In this document: positions 26,633-35,616 of the stretch, one piece after another | How positions within the stretch are numbered: the stretch's first letter is position 1 | How the letters are laid out: each line of letters opens with the position of its first letter | From: Corynebacterium crudilactis | GTDB taxonomy: Bacteria; Actinomycetota; Actinomycetes; Mycobacteriales; Mycobacteriaceae | Reading direction: 5' to 3' | Assembly (NCBI RefSeq): GCF_001643015.1 | Contig: NZ_CP015622.1 | Location: 695,358 to 759,357 of the forward strand | Length of the DNA: 64,000 nucleotides | Notes under the pieces: generated by a model | What the model saw: the letters and a program-made list of their open reading frames with translations, nothing else | Told to the model about the DNA's origin: nothing | Database searches by the model: none | Position numbers and translations under genes: made by a program

Positions 26633-28129
26633 ATGCGTATTCATGATGTTCGTAGTTATTTATCGGCGGAGAATTTTCCCAAATCAGAGCATCTTGCGTG
26701 GAAATTTGCGGAACTTGCCACTGATCCAGTGGAGGTAACGCCGGAAGTTTCGGAGATGATCATCAATCGGATCATCGACAACGCGGCAGTGTCTGCAGCC
26801 TCGGTGTTACGCAGACCTGTGAGCGTGGCAAGGCAACAAGCGCAAGCTCATCCCCGAGATAAAGGCGGGCAAGTTTTTGGAATTAAAGGCAGCTACTCAG
26901 CAGAGTGGGCTGCCTTTGCTAATGGGACGGCTGTGCGGGAACTTGATTTCCATGACACGTTCCTCGCTGCAGACTATTCGCATCCTGGCGATAATATTCC
27001 TCCCCTGGTGGCCGTTGCCCAGGCACAAAAAAGTTCAGGCCGTGATTTACTCCGAGGCATTGCCACGGCTTATGAAGTGCAGGTGGATTTAGTGAAGGGG
27101 ATATGCCTGCATGAGCACAAAATTGATCATGTAGCGCACCTTGGTCCAAGTGTTGCTGCAGGTTTGGGCACGTTGTTGCGTGTGGACGAGGAGACCATCT
27201 ATCAGGCAATTGGCCAGGCTTTGCACACCACGACGGCCACGAGGCAATCGCGAAAAGGTGAGATTTCCAGCTGGAAGGCGTTCGCACCAGCATTTGCCGG
27301 AAAGATGGCTATTGAGGCGATGGATCGAGCGATGCGTGGGGAAGGATCGCCAGCTCCGATCTGGGAGGGCGAAGATGGTGTTATCGCGTGGCTGCTATCG
27401 GGTAAAGATCATGTTTATCATGTGCCATTGCCGGAACGTGGTGAGCCCAAGCTGGCGATTTTAGAGACCTACACCAAGCAACATTCAGCGGAATATCAAT
27501 CACAAGCACCGATTGATCTGGCGCGAAGGATGAAGCCTGCCGTTGATGCTGCAGGTGGAACGGAACACATCGCTGAGATCGTGCTGCACACCAGCCACCA
27601 CACCCACTTCGTGATTGGTACTGGGGCGAACGATCCACAAAAGATGGATCCGCAAGCATCGCGCGAAACGCTGGATCATTCCATCATGTATATTTTCGCC
27701 GTTGCGCTGCAAGATGGCATGTGGCACCACGAATATTCCTATACGCGCAAACGTTCCACCCGCCCAGAGACCGTGGCATTGTGGCAGAAGGTGCGCACCG
27801 TAGAAGATCCAGAATGGACTCGTCGATATCATGCGCAAGATCCAGCAGAAAAGGCCTTCGGGGCAAAAGCTGTGATCACTATGGTAGACGGCACCGTCAT
27901 CGAAGATGAATTAGCCGTTGCAGATGCGCACCCTCTAGGAAGCCAGCCTTTTGAGCGGGAAAATTATATCGGTAAGTTTCGTACGCTTGCGAAAAATACC
28001 GTGGCAGAAGCAGAACAGGAACGCTTCTTAAATGCTGTGCAAAGTTTGCCTGAGCTGGATGATTTGAGCGAACTGAACATTGAAGTGGACTTAAGCAAGC
28101 AAGCAGAGACAAAGGTAGGGTTGCTATGA
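26633..28129 (+). CDS. prpD1: 2-methylcitrate dehydratase
   Basis: A 498-residue MmgE/PrpD-family enzyme that dehydrates 2-methylcitrate to cis-2-methylaconitate in the cytoplasm, for propionyl-CoA oxidation. Conserved stretches include [20 protein letters not shown] with the active-site Asp/His region, [40 protein letters not shown] and [15 protein letters not shown]. The start has a good GAGGAG. Its stop overlaps the prpB ATG (ATGA), and prpC follows, so the three are one operon. C. glutamicum has two such clusters; the naming as set 1 follows its position near pyc and accBC, from memory. Confidence 0.93.
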   Translation: MRIHDVRSYLSAENFPKSEHLAWKFAELATDPVEVTPEVSEMIINRIIDNAAVSAASVLRRPVSVARQQAQAHPRDKGGQVFGIKGSYSAEWAAFANGTAVRELDFHDTFLAADYSHPGDNIPPLVAVAQAQKSSGRDLLRGIATAYEVQVDLVKGICLHEHKIDHVAHLGPSVAAGLGTLLRVDEETIYQAIGQALHTTTATRQSRKGEISSWKAFAPAFAGKMAIEAMDRAMRGEGSPAPIWEGEDGVIAWLLSGKDHVYHVPLPERGEPKLAILETYTKQHSAEYQSQAPIDLARRMKPAVDAAGGTEHIAEIVLHTSHHTHFVIGTGANDPQKMDPQASRETLDHSIMYIFAVALQDGMWHHEYSYTRKRSTRPETVALWQKVRTVEDPEWTRRYHAQDPAEKAFGAKAVITMVDGTVIEDELAVADAHPLGSQPFERENYIGKFRTLAKNTVAEAEQERFLNAVQSLPELDDLSELNIEVDLSKQAETKVGLL

Positions 28130-29043
28130 ATCTGTTCTCGAATGGCCAAGATGTGGGGAAGCGTCGAGAAGCGTTTAAAGTGGCACTGGCCGCACCTGAA
28201 ATCGCACGCCTGCCCGGCGCATTCTCCCCGTTGATTGCGCGCTCCATCGAAGAAGCCGGCTTCGAAGGAGTCTACGTCTCCGGCGCCGTTGTCGCCGCTG
28301 ATCTGGCACTTCCAGATATCGGCTTAACGACGCTGACCGAAGTCGCCTACCGCGCGCGGCAGATTGCGCGCGTCACGGAACTAGGCGTGCTTGTCGACGC
28401 CGACACCGGCTTTGGCGAACCCATGTCAGCAGCGCGAACAGTCTCCGAATTAGAAGACGCCGGTGTGGCAGGCTGCCATCTAGAAGACCAAGTAAACCCC
28501 AAACGCTGCGGACATTTGGACGGCAAAGAAGTAGTACCCACTGAGCTGATGGTGCGCAGAATCCGTGCCGCAGTCTCCGCACGACGCGACCCCAACTTTG
28601 TCATCTGTGCGCGCACAGATGCCGCAGGAATCGAAGGCATCGACGCCGCCATCGAGCGCGCACGCGCCTATCTTCATGCTGGCGCCGACATGATTTTCCC
28701 CGAAGCCCTGCACACAGAGGAAGATTTCCGTTATTTCCGCGCAGCCCTGCCCGAAGCCTGGCTACTGGCAAATATGACGGAATTCGGAAAAACCACGCTG
28801 CTCTCCGCCGAGCTTCTAGAAGACATTGGATACAACGCCGTGATCTATCCCGTAACCACACTGCGCATCGCGATGGGACAAGTGGAACAAGCACTTGCCG
28901 AAATCAAAGAACACGGCACCCAGGAAGGATGGCTCGACCGCATGCAACACCGCAGCAGGCTCTATGAACTCCTGCGATACGAAGACTACAACGTCTTTGA
29001 CCAGAACATCTTCACCTACAAGAAAGGAGCAGACGATGCCTAA
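28126..29043 (+). CDS. prpB1: 2-methylisocitrate lyase
   Basis: A 305-residue isocitrate-lyase-superfamily enzyme that splits 2-methylisocitrate into pyruvate and succinate. The signature [10 protein letters not shown] holds the catalytic Cys, and [10 protein letters not shown] carries the Mg-binding Asp. [20 protein letters not shown] and [16 protein letters not shown] are typical. It is coupled at the start to prpD (ATGA) and overlaps prpC by eight bases. All active-site residues are present. Confidence 0.95.
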   Translation: MNLFSNGQDVGKRREAFKVALAAPEIARLPGAFSPLIARSIEEAGFEGVYVSGAVVAADLALPDIGLTTLTEVAYRARQIARVTELGVLVDADTGFGEPMSAARTVSELEDAGVAGCHLEDQVNPKRCGHLDGKEVVPTELMVRRIRAAVSARRDPNFVICARTDAAGIEGIDAAIERARAYLHAGADMIFPEALHTEEDFRYFRAALPEAWLLANMTEFGKTTLLSAELLEDIGYNAVIYPVTTLRIAMGQVEQALAEIKEHGTQEGWLDRMQHRSRLYELLRYEDYNVFDQNIFTYKKGADDA

Positions 29044-30181
29044 AAGGGAAGTCCACAAGGGCTTAAATGGTGTCATATCCGATTACACAAGCATCTCCAA
29101 AGTAATGCCAGAAAGTAACTCGTTGACCTACCGAGGCTACCGCGTCCAAGACTTGGTAGATACCTGCAGCTTTGAGGAAGTGATCTACCTATTGTGGTTT
29201 GGAGAGTTGCCCACTGTGGAGCAACTGCGCTCATTTAATAAATGCGGCCGCAGCTACCGATCCCTCGATGCTGGGCTGATTTCTTTGATCCACTCCCTGC
29301 CCACTGATTGTCACCCCATGGATGTGCTGCGCACCGCGGTGTCTTATATGGGAACGTTTGACCCTGATCCATTCACTCGCGATGCCGATCATATCCGCAA
29401 CATCGGCCATAACCTGATGGCGCAACTTCCCATGGTGGTGGCCATGGATATCCGCCGGCGCAGTGGGGAAGAGATCCTTGCACCAGATCACAACAAAGGG
29501 ATCGCCGAGAATTTTCTGTCCATGGTATTTGGCACCTCCGATGGTGGATCAGTGGCCAATTCAGCTGAAGACATTCGAGATTTTGAACGCTCCCTGATTT
29601 TGTACGCAGAACACTCTTTCAACGCCTCCACATTTTCTGCCCGCGTGATTTCATCGACAAGATCGGATGCGTACTCGGCGATCACGGGTGCGATCGGTGC
29701 TCTCAAAGGCCCACTTCATGGTGGCGCTAATGAATTTGTCATGCACACCATGCTTGAGATCGACGATCCTGCCCAAGCCGCAGACTGGATGGGTCGAGCG
29801 CTAGATCGTAAAGAACGCATCATGGGGTTTGGCCACCGCGTATACAAAAATGGTGATTCTCGAGTGCCATCAATGGAGAAATCTATGCGAGCACTTGCGA
29901 TTAGACACAGAGGTCAAAAATGGGTGCACATGTATGAATCCATGCAAGAGGTGATGGATACCCGCACCGGCATCAAACCAAACCTTGATTTTCCTGCCGG
30001 ACCTGCGTATTACATGCTCGGATTCCCCGTAGATTTCTTTACCCCACTATTTGTATTGGCACGGTTATCTGGTTGGACGGCGCACATCGTGGAGCAATTT
30101 GAAAACAACGCCTTGATTCGCCCACTATCTGCTTATTCTGGCGTGGAGGAAAGGGAAATCGTGCCAATTGAGCAGCGCTGA
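29036..30181 (+). CDS. prpC1: 2-methylcitrate synthase (citrate synthase family)
   Basis: A 381-residue enzyme condensing propionyl-CoA with oxaloacetate to 2-methylcitrate, the first step of the methylcitrate cycle. Active-site features are GPLHGGANEFVMHTMLEI with the first catalytic His, GFGHRVYKNGDSR with the second His, and FPAGPAYYMLGFPVDFFTPLF with the catalytic Asp/Phe region. GAAAGGAG precedes the ATG at 29036, which lies inside the end of prpB. An in-frame extension upstream is only a shadow of prpB. No regulator gene follows before accBC, only a decayed repeat. Confidence 0.95.
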   Translation: MPKREVHKGLNGVISDYTSISKVMPESNSLTYRGYRVQDLVDTCSFEEVIYLLWFGELPTVEQLRSFNKCGRSYRSLDAGLISLIHSLPTDCHPMDVLRTAVSYMGTFDPDPFTRDADHIRNIGHNLMAQLPMVVAMDIRRRSGEEILAPDHNKGIAENFLSMVFGTSDGGSVANSAEDIRDFERSLILYAEHSFNASTFSARVISSTRSDAYSAITGAIGALKGPLHGGANEFVMHTMLEIDDPAQAADWMGRALDRKERIMGFGHRVYKNGDSRVPSMEKSMRALAIRHRGQKWVHMYESMQEVMDTRTGIKPNLDFPAGPAYYMLGFPVDFFTPLFVLARLSGWTAHIVEQFENNALIRPLSAYSGVEEREIVPIEQR

Positions 30182-30236
30182 TGGTTGTTGTGGCGCGAAA
30201 AACCTGACTTGGTTCTTTTGGTTTTTTGAGCAGCAT

Positions 30237-30676
30237 GATCAGTGGTAATTTTTCGGCACTCATGGGAGCCAAGTCAGGAGTAATTATATTGCTGATGTGG
30301 CTGTGTGCTGATTTAAGGGATTGAATATCTGGAACAGGCTTTCGTGTCAACCAGCACCCATCAAGCGCTTAGATCGGCACCTGGGAGAGGTGATTTTCGG
30401 GACAGGTGAGGCTATTGGGAATCCTGTGAGATTCCAGTGCAAGGATCCGTCCCACCTCGCTGGAAACTTAGTAAATCGAACGAATACTTGCATAACATTG
30501 CCCTGTGGGTGCAAAAATCTGTTCCATTTTCGAAAAAATTAGCGATTTAGAACGAGAATTTGCATCTTCAGTGAGCCTGGGGCTTAGCTCGAGCGTGTAA
30601 CCAACTTCTGCACGATTCAAGCCAGCAAAAGTAGCTAACCCCTTGATGGCATGGTTGATCCTCATTTTTCAGCACT
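30237..30676 (-). repeat. Decayed repeat family, copy R2 (inverted relative to R1)
   Basis: Read on the minus strand this aligns across its length with 12872-13309. The shared run includes GATGCAAATTCTCGTTC and the edge motif CCTGACTTGGCTCCCATGAG. A second, outward CCTGACTTGG lies at 30203-30212, so the left border also forms an inverted pair with CCAAGTCAGG at 30270-30279. No intact gene is present. The rest of the 30182-30818 gap holds only the accBC terminator. Confidence 0.75.
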
Positions 30677-30752
30677 AAGTGAGTAATTGCCGGTGATAAA
30701 TTCCGCAGTCCCCTCGATTCGGAGGGAACTGTTCCGGCTCAGTTCTAAAAGT

Positions 30753-30797
30753 GAAAAACCCTCGGGCCGCCGCCTGAAAATCAGACAGTGCCCGAGG
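30753..30797 (-). terminator. Terminator of accBC
   Basis: CCCTCGGGC at 30758-30766 pairs with GCCCGAGGG at 30789-30797. Read leftward it is followed by TTTTT, as expected for the minus-strand accBC transcript. Confidence 0.8.
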
Positions 30798-30818
30798 GAA
30801 TTTTAGTGAAGTCAGAGA

Positions 30819-32594
30819 CTACTTAATCTCGAGGAGAACAACGCCCTTGTTCACGCCTTCGCCTGCAGTGACAGCAAGACCAGTGACGGTACCGGACTTG
30901 TGAGCCTTTACAGGATTTTCCATCTTCATAGCTTCGAGGACAACGACGGTATCGCCTTCGTTGACTTCTGCGCCTTCTTCGACGTTGACCTTGATGACAG
31001 TGCCCTGCATTGGAGCTGCAACTGCATCGCCGGAAACGCCAGACTTAGCGCCACCTGCACGACGCTTCTTAGCCTTCTTCTTAGGGCCAGCGGAGCCACC
31101 CAGTGCAAGATCGCCTGGGAGTGCAACCTCAACACGACGGCCGTTGATCTCAACGATGACCTTCTGTGCTGGGGTGTTGTCTTCTTCATCGTCGAGCTCA
31201 GTGGTATCGAGATAAGGAGCGATTGGGTTATCCCATACTTCTTCGATCCACTTGGTGTAGATTTCGAAGCTTTCGCCGTTGCCAACGAATGATGGGTTTT
31301 CCACGATATGCTGGTGGAAAGGGATAACGGTTGGCATGCCCTCAACGATGTATTCGGAAAGTGCACGGCGGGAGCGCTGGAGAGCCTGCTCGCGAGTGTC
31401 GCCCCAAACGATCAGCTTAGCCAGCATGGAGTCGAACTGTCCGGAGATTTCGGATCCTTCAACAACACCGGAGTCCATGCGGACGCCTGGGCCCTGTGGC
31501 TCGCGGTAGCTGGTGATCTTGCCTGGTGCAGGCATGAAGTTGGATCCTGCATCTTCGCCGTTGATACGGAACTCGAATGCGTGGCCGCGTGGGGTTGGGT
31601 CTTCCTTGATGGAAAGCTCGTGGCCCTCAGCAATGCGGAACATTTCGCGGACCAGGTCGAGGCCGGTGGTCTCTTCGGTGACTGGGTGTTCCACCTGGAG
31701 ACGGGTGTTGACCTCGAGGAAGGAGATTAGTCCGTCAGAGCCAACGAGATACTCCACGGTGCCTGCACCGTAGTAGCCAGCTTCCTTACAGATGGCCTTT
31801 GCGGAGGAGTGTAGACGCTCGCGCTGGTCATCGGTGAGGAATGGTGCTGGTGCTTCTTCAACAAGCTTCTGGAAACGACGCTGCAGGGAACAGTCACGAG
31901 TACCAGCGACAACAACGTTGCCGTGCTTATCGGCGATGACCTGGCACTCTACGTGGCGTGCCTTGTCTAGGTAGCGCTCAACGAAGCACTCGCCGCGACC
32001 GAAAGCAGAGGTTGCTTCACGGGTTGCAGACTCGAAGAGGTCAGCGACTTCTTCCATCTTGTAGGCAACCTTCATGCCGCGTCCGCCGCCACCGAATGCT
32101 GCCTTGATGGCGATTGGGAGACCGAATTCTTCAGCGAAAGCCACAACTTCTGCTGCGTCCTTCACTGGCTCCTTGGTGCCAGGTGTCATTGGCGCATTTG
32201 CAGTGTCTGCAATGTGGCGTGCGGTGACCTTGTCACCAAGGGAACGGATGGATTCAGGTGATGGTCCAATCCAGATGAGGCCTTCGTTGATTACTGCTTC
32301 TGCGAAGTCAGCGTTTTCAGCGAGGAAGCCGTAGCCTGGGTGAATGGCGTCTGCACCGGACTTGCGGGCAGCATCGAGGATCTTGTCAATGACGAGGTAA
32401 GACTCGGCGGATGTGTTGCCACCGAGAGCAAAAGCCTCATCAGCGTAGGTAACGAAAGGCGCGTCTGCATCTGGCTCTGCGTAGACAGCGACAGATCCGA
32501 TGCCTTCATCCCGAGCTGCACGGAACACGCGAATTGCAATCTCACCGCGGTTAGCAACAAGAACCTTGGTGATCTTCCTAGTCTCGACTGACAC
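30819..32594 (-). CDS. accBC: Acyl-CoA carboxylase alpha subunit (biotin carboxylase + BCCP)
   Basis: A 591-residue protein that carboxylates its own biotin and passes CO2 to the DtsR/AccD subunits to make malonyl-CoA and longer-chain analogues. The biotin carboxylase domain spans about 1-450 ([49 protein letters not shown]). A Lys/Arg-rich linker near residue 500 precedes the BCCP domain with [11 protein letters not shown], where Lys is biotinylated. The GTG start after GGAGTATTTA fits. Its partners dtsR1, dtsR2 and accE lie 6.5-10 kb downstream on the same strand. Confidence 0.97.
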   Translation of the reverse strand: MSVETRKITKVLVANRGEIAIRVFRAARDEGIGSVAVYAEPDADAPFVTYADEAFALGGNTSAESYLVIDKILDAARKSGADAIHPGYGFLAENADFAEAVINEGLIWIGPSPESIRSLGDKVTARHIADTANAPMTPGTKEPVKDAAEVVAFAEEFGLPIAIKAAFGGGGRGMKVAYKMEEVADLFESATREATSAFGRGECFVERYLDKARHVECQVIADKHGNVVVAGTRDCSLQRRFQKLVEEAPAPFLTDDQRERLHSSAKAICKEAGYYGAGTVEYLVGSDGLISFLEVNTRLQVEHPVTEETTGLDLVREMFRIAEGHELSIKEDPTPRGHAFEFRINGEDAGSNFMPAPGKITSYREPQGPGVRMDSGVVEGSEISGQFDSMLAKLIVWGDTREQALQRSRRALSEYIVEGMPTVIPFHQHIVENPSFVGNGESFEIYTKWIEEVWDNPIAPYLDTTELDDEEDNTPAQKVIVEINGRRVEVALPGDLALGGSAGPKKKAKKRRAGGAKSGVSGDAVAAPMQGTVIKVNVEEGAEVNEGDTVVVLEAMKMENPVKAHKSGTVTGLAVTAGEGVNKGVVLLEIK

Positions 32595-32799
32595 TAAATA
32601 CTCCTGATTTGAATTGATGGCTCAGTGGGTAGGCACATACTTGCCTGACCAATACTGATTATTCTTGCACACTCACCCGCGAAGAACTCAACCAGATATG
32701 AGGATTTACTCATATTCTGCAGATTTTCTTCTCGTTTAAGCAGCTAATCAAGTAATTGATCAGGCAAAAGAGGATATGCACATTCTAGGCACCGAATTG

Positions 32800-33690
32800 T
32801 TATTTTTTGGTGTTTTCGCCAGTTTTGATCGGCATGCGAACCATATTTCCCCATTCGGCCCAAGATCCGTCGTAATTTCGGACGTTTTCGAATCCGAGCA
32901 AGTACTTCATGACGAACCAAGTGTGGGCTGCACGATCGCCAACTTGGCAGTAGACAACAGTGTCGTCCTTTGGATTGAGCTCGGCGTAGATCTTGTCGAG
33001 CTCTGCTCGGGTGCGGAAATTGCCATTTGGTAGAACTGCTGCAGACCAATCCAAGTTGACGGCGCCTGGGATGTGGCCGCCGCGAAGCACACCGTTTCCG
33101 GCAGCTGGGATACCGTATTCATTGAGGCCGGAGAACTCCGCAGGGGTGCGGACGTCGACAAGCTTCATGCTACCGGCTGGGGTGAGCGAGCTGAGGACCT
33201 CAGCGACGAAGGCGCGCTGGCCTTCGTCGACACGCTCGACAACAGGGTAGTTGGCGGAAGGGTACTCAGGAACGACATAAGAAGTATCGCGTTCCTCAGC
33301 CATCCACGCATCGCGGCCGCCGTTGAGGAGGCGCACATCGGAGTGGCCGAAAAGTTCAAACACCCAAAGGGTGAACGCAGCCCACCAGTTGGACTTATCT
33401 CCATAAATAACGACGGTGTCATCGCGTGCAATGCCCTTGCGGTTCATTAATTCGGCGAAAGCTTCGCCGTCGATGAAATCACGAGTGAACGGATCGTTGA
33501 GGTCTTTTGACCAGTCAATACGGACTGCGCCCGGGAGGTGTCCGATGTCGTAGAGGAGGGAGTCTTCATTGGACTCGACGACCTTGAGGCCTGGGGAGCC
33601 TAGACGTGCGGAAAGCCAGGATGCAGAGACGATCCTTTCAGGGTGTGCGTATTCCTCAAAGGCGGGAAATGGGTCGAATGGTGCTGCCAT
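32800..33690 (-). CDS. thtR: Thiosulfate sulfurtransferase (two-domain rhodanese)
   Basis: A 296-residue cytoplasmic enzyme with two rhodanese domains. The first (to about residue 130) lacks the Cys; the second carries the active Cys in [18 protein letters not shown]. It transfers sulfane sulfur from thiosulfate or a related donor to cyanide or a thiol; the CQVGDRA loop differs from the CRKGVT of classical rhodanese. I start at [11 protein letters not shown] (33690); an ATG at 33711 would add seven residues. The gene is commonly placed next to accBC in corynebacteria, but the link is not explained. Confidence 0.9.
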   Translation of the reverse strand: MAAPFDPFPAFEEYAHPERIVSASWLSARLGSPGLKVVESNEDSLLYDIGHLPGAVRIDWSKDLNDPFTRDFIDGEAFAELMNRKGIARDDTVVIYGDKSNWWAAFTLWVFELFGHSDVRLLNGGRDAWMAEERDTSYVVPEYPSANYPVVERVDEGQRAFVAEVLSSLTPAGSMKLVDVRTPAEFSGLNEYGIPAAGNGVLRGGHIPGAVNLDWSAAVLPNGNFRTRAELDKIYAELNPKDDTVVYCQVGDRAAHTWFVMKYLLGFENVRNYDGSWAEWGNMVRMPIKTGENTKK

Positions 33691-33951
33691 GTGGGGGTCG
33701 CTGCCTTCCATAAATGTGTGAAAATCTAATACTGTATCCCAGCATATTGGTTTAAGGCCTTTGTGTCCTTAATTACTACTGGCTGGGTTGATCAGCATAG
33801 AACATGAATTGTGCTTTATTGTCTATCTTGTCAACGTGAAAATGCCCAATGTTTAAGTTCACTTTTTGGTGTTTTGAGATTAAAGGGTTTCCCACGTTGT
33901 ACTTGTAAAAACGTGTTGAAAAGTTCAGTTTTTTAACGCTGCTGATCACCT

Positions 33952-33981
33952 CTTGAAGCGATCCACCTAACACGCTTCAAG
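33952..33981. promoter_or_regulatory. 9-bp perfect inverted repeat, candidate operator
   Basis: CTTGAAGCG (33952-33960) and CGCTTCAAG (33973-33981) face each other across 12 bases, 26 bp upstream of the ATP-grasp gene start. No T-run follows, so an operator or leader hairpin is more likely than a terminator. The rest of the 33691-34007 gap shows no gene. Confidence 0.45.
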
Positions 33982-34007
33982 TTATGAGAAAGTGAAATCC
34001 ACCACCC

Positions 34008-35057
34008 ATGAACAAAAGCATTGTTGTTTTTGAAGTCGAAGGCGGCTCTGACAAGCATTTCGATGGTCACCGTAAAGACACCATGCCCATCGTAAACTCA
34101 ATTAAAGATGCCGGTTGGCACGCCGAGGTTGTGTACTACCGCCCCGAGTGGACCGAAAATCTTTTTGAGTATATTTCTGAAAAATTCGACGGATATATCT
34201 CACGCGTAAATCCTGGAAATATTCCTGGCGGCGAGCGCGGCTATTTCGATTTGCTCACGCGGTTGTCTGAAGCCGGCCTGGTCGGCATGTCCACACCAGA
34301 GGAAATGATGGCTTATGGCGCGAAAGATGCGCTGGTTAAGCTCTCAACAACTGATCTGGTGCCAACTGATACTCAGGCGTATTACGATGTGGAGACTTTC
34401 CACGAGGTATTCCCAGCTTCTTTGTCTTATGGTGAGCGCGTGCTTAAGCAAAATCGCGGTTCTACCGGTTCCGGTATTTGGCGCGTGCAGCTTGTTGATA
34501 AAGAGCTAGCTGCATCCATTGAGCCTGGCACCACATTGCCTTTGGATACTGAAATCAAATGTACTGAAGCCGTAGATAACCACACGGAGATTCGTCAGCT
34601 CGGCGAGTTCATGGATTTCTGCGATCAATACATCATCGGCGATAACGGCATGTTGGTTGATATGCGTTTCATGCCACGTATCATCGAAGGCGAAATCCGT
34701 ATTTTGTTGGTTGGTCCGCATCCTGTATTTGTGGTGCATAAGAAGCCAGCCGAAGGCGGCGACAATTTCTCCGCCACCCTGTTTTCTGGTGCGAAGTACA
34801 CCTATGACAAGCCAGAGCAGTGGCAGGAATTGGTTGACCTGTTTGCGAACGCGCGTCCGGTCATCGCAGAAAAACTTGGCGGCGATAATATCCCACTGAT
34901 CTGGACTGCCGATTTCATGCTCGGCGATGTCGTTGACGGCCAGGACACCTACGTGTTGGGCGAGATTAACTGCTCCTGTGTTGGCTTCACTTCGGAGCTG
35001 GATATGGGTATCCAGCAGCTCGTCGCGTCCGAGGCGATCAAGCGCATTACTGCATAA
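34008..35057 (+). CDS. ATP-grasp-like protein of unknown function (Cj0069 family)
   Basis: A 349-residue soluble protein. KQNRGSTGSGIWRVQL resembles the ATP-grasp Gly-rich loop, and YVLGEINCSCVGFTSELDMG carries a Glu-x-Asn metal pair of the kind that closes the ATP site. DMRFMPRIIEGEIRILLVG lies between. The N-terminal SIVVFEVEGGSDKHFDGHRK region suggests a pre-ATP-grasp substrate domain. Such enzymes join a carboxylate to an amine or thiol; the substrate is unknown. The gene is monocistronic, with its own inverted repeat upstream and a terminator downstream. Confidence 0.7.
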   Translation: MNKSIVVFEVEGGSDKHFDGHRKDTMPIVNSIKDAGWHAEVVYYRPEWTENLFEYISEKFDGYISRVNPGNIPGGERGYFDLLTRLSEAGLVGMSTPEEMMAYGAKDALVKLSTTDLVPTDTQAYYDVETFHEVFPASLSYGERVLKQNRGSTGSGIWRVQLVDKELAASIEPGTTLPLDTEIKCTEAVDNHTEIRQLGEFMDFCDQYIIGDNGMLVDMRFMPRIIEGEIRILLVGPHPVFVVHKKPAEGGDNFSATLFSGAKYTYDKPEQWQELVDLFANARPVIAEKLGGDNIPLIWTADFMLGDVVDGQDTYVLGEINCSCVGFTSELDMGIQQLVASEAIKRITA

Positions 35058-35078
35058 AAAAATTCTGCTTATCGACGT

Positions 35079-35127
35079 CTCCCTCCCACACCTTGCTTGG
35101 CAAGGCGCGGGAGGGAGCTCGTTTTTT
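35079..35127 (+). terminator. Terminator after ATP-grasp gene
   Basis: CTCCCTCCC (35079-35087) pairs with GGGAGGGAG (35109-35117), with an inner CCTTG/CAAGG pair, followed by CTCGTTTTTT. It could also serve the convergent gene that ends at 35128. Confidence 0.75.
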
Positions 35128-35544
35128 CTACTTGTCTAACAAAATTGCTACAGATGCTGGATCAGCATCCGAGAGCATCTGACGGCAACGATCGTACTCA
35201 TTGTTCTCGCCGATCAGTTTCGCTGCGAGAGCCAGCGAAGCAATGGCTCTTAGAACACCTTGATTAGGTTCATGGGAGTAAGGGACTGGGCCCCAACCCT
35301 TCCAACCATTTGCACGCAAACGGTCAAGGCTACGATGATATCCCGTACGTGCAAATGCGTAGGCTTGGATTTTTTCTTCATCAGTTGATGCGGAATTAAG
35401 GAGATCCTCTGCACGGCATACCCACACCAAAGGGCTATCGGGATGAGCAATCGCTGTAGAGGTCAACGTTGGATCTGCGCCCTGTGCAGGATCCTCTGGA
35501 AGCTTCACTGGGGGAGGGGCAAGCATGTCATTGATTTGTACCAT
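35128..35544 (-). CDS. DUF3151-family protein
   Basis: A 138-residue soluble protein matching the actinobacterial DUF3151 pattern: an N-terminal Pro-rich lead (LAPPPVKLPEDPA), then AFARTGYHRSLDRLRANGWKGWGPVPYSHEPNQGVLRAIASLALAAKLIGE broken here as AFARTGYHRSLDRLRANGWK and GWGPVPYSHEPNQGVLRA. The C-terminus has EYDRCRQMLSDADP. No function is known for the family. It is convergent with the ATP-grasp gene and divergent from the acyltransferase gene, so its promoter lies in the short 35545-35616 gap. Confidence 0.8.
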   Translation of the reverse strand: MVQINDMLAPPPVKLPEDPAQGADPTLTSTAIAHPDSPLVWVCRAEDLLNSASTDEEKIQAYAFARTGYHRSLDRLRANGWKGWGPVPYSHEPNQGVLRAIASLALAAKLIGENNEYDRCRQMLSDADPASVAILLDK

Positions 35545-35616
35545 GCCCCAATCCTAACTTTAATGATCCATGTGAGAAGATCATTAGGCTATACAGGAAA
35601 TTGAAAGAGGTTTTTA

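Noticed and set aside
28030..28050. Second RamB-like sequence (GTGCAAAGTTTGC) inside prpD1
   Set aside because: It lies inside the coding region near the 3' end and is a weaker match, so it is probably chance.
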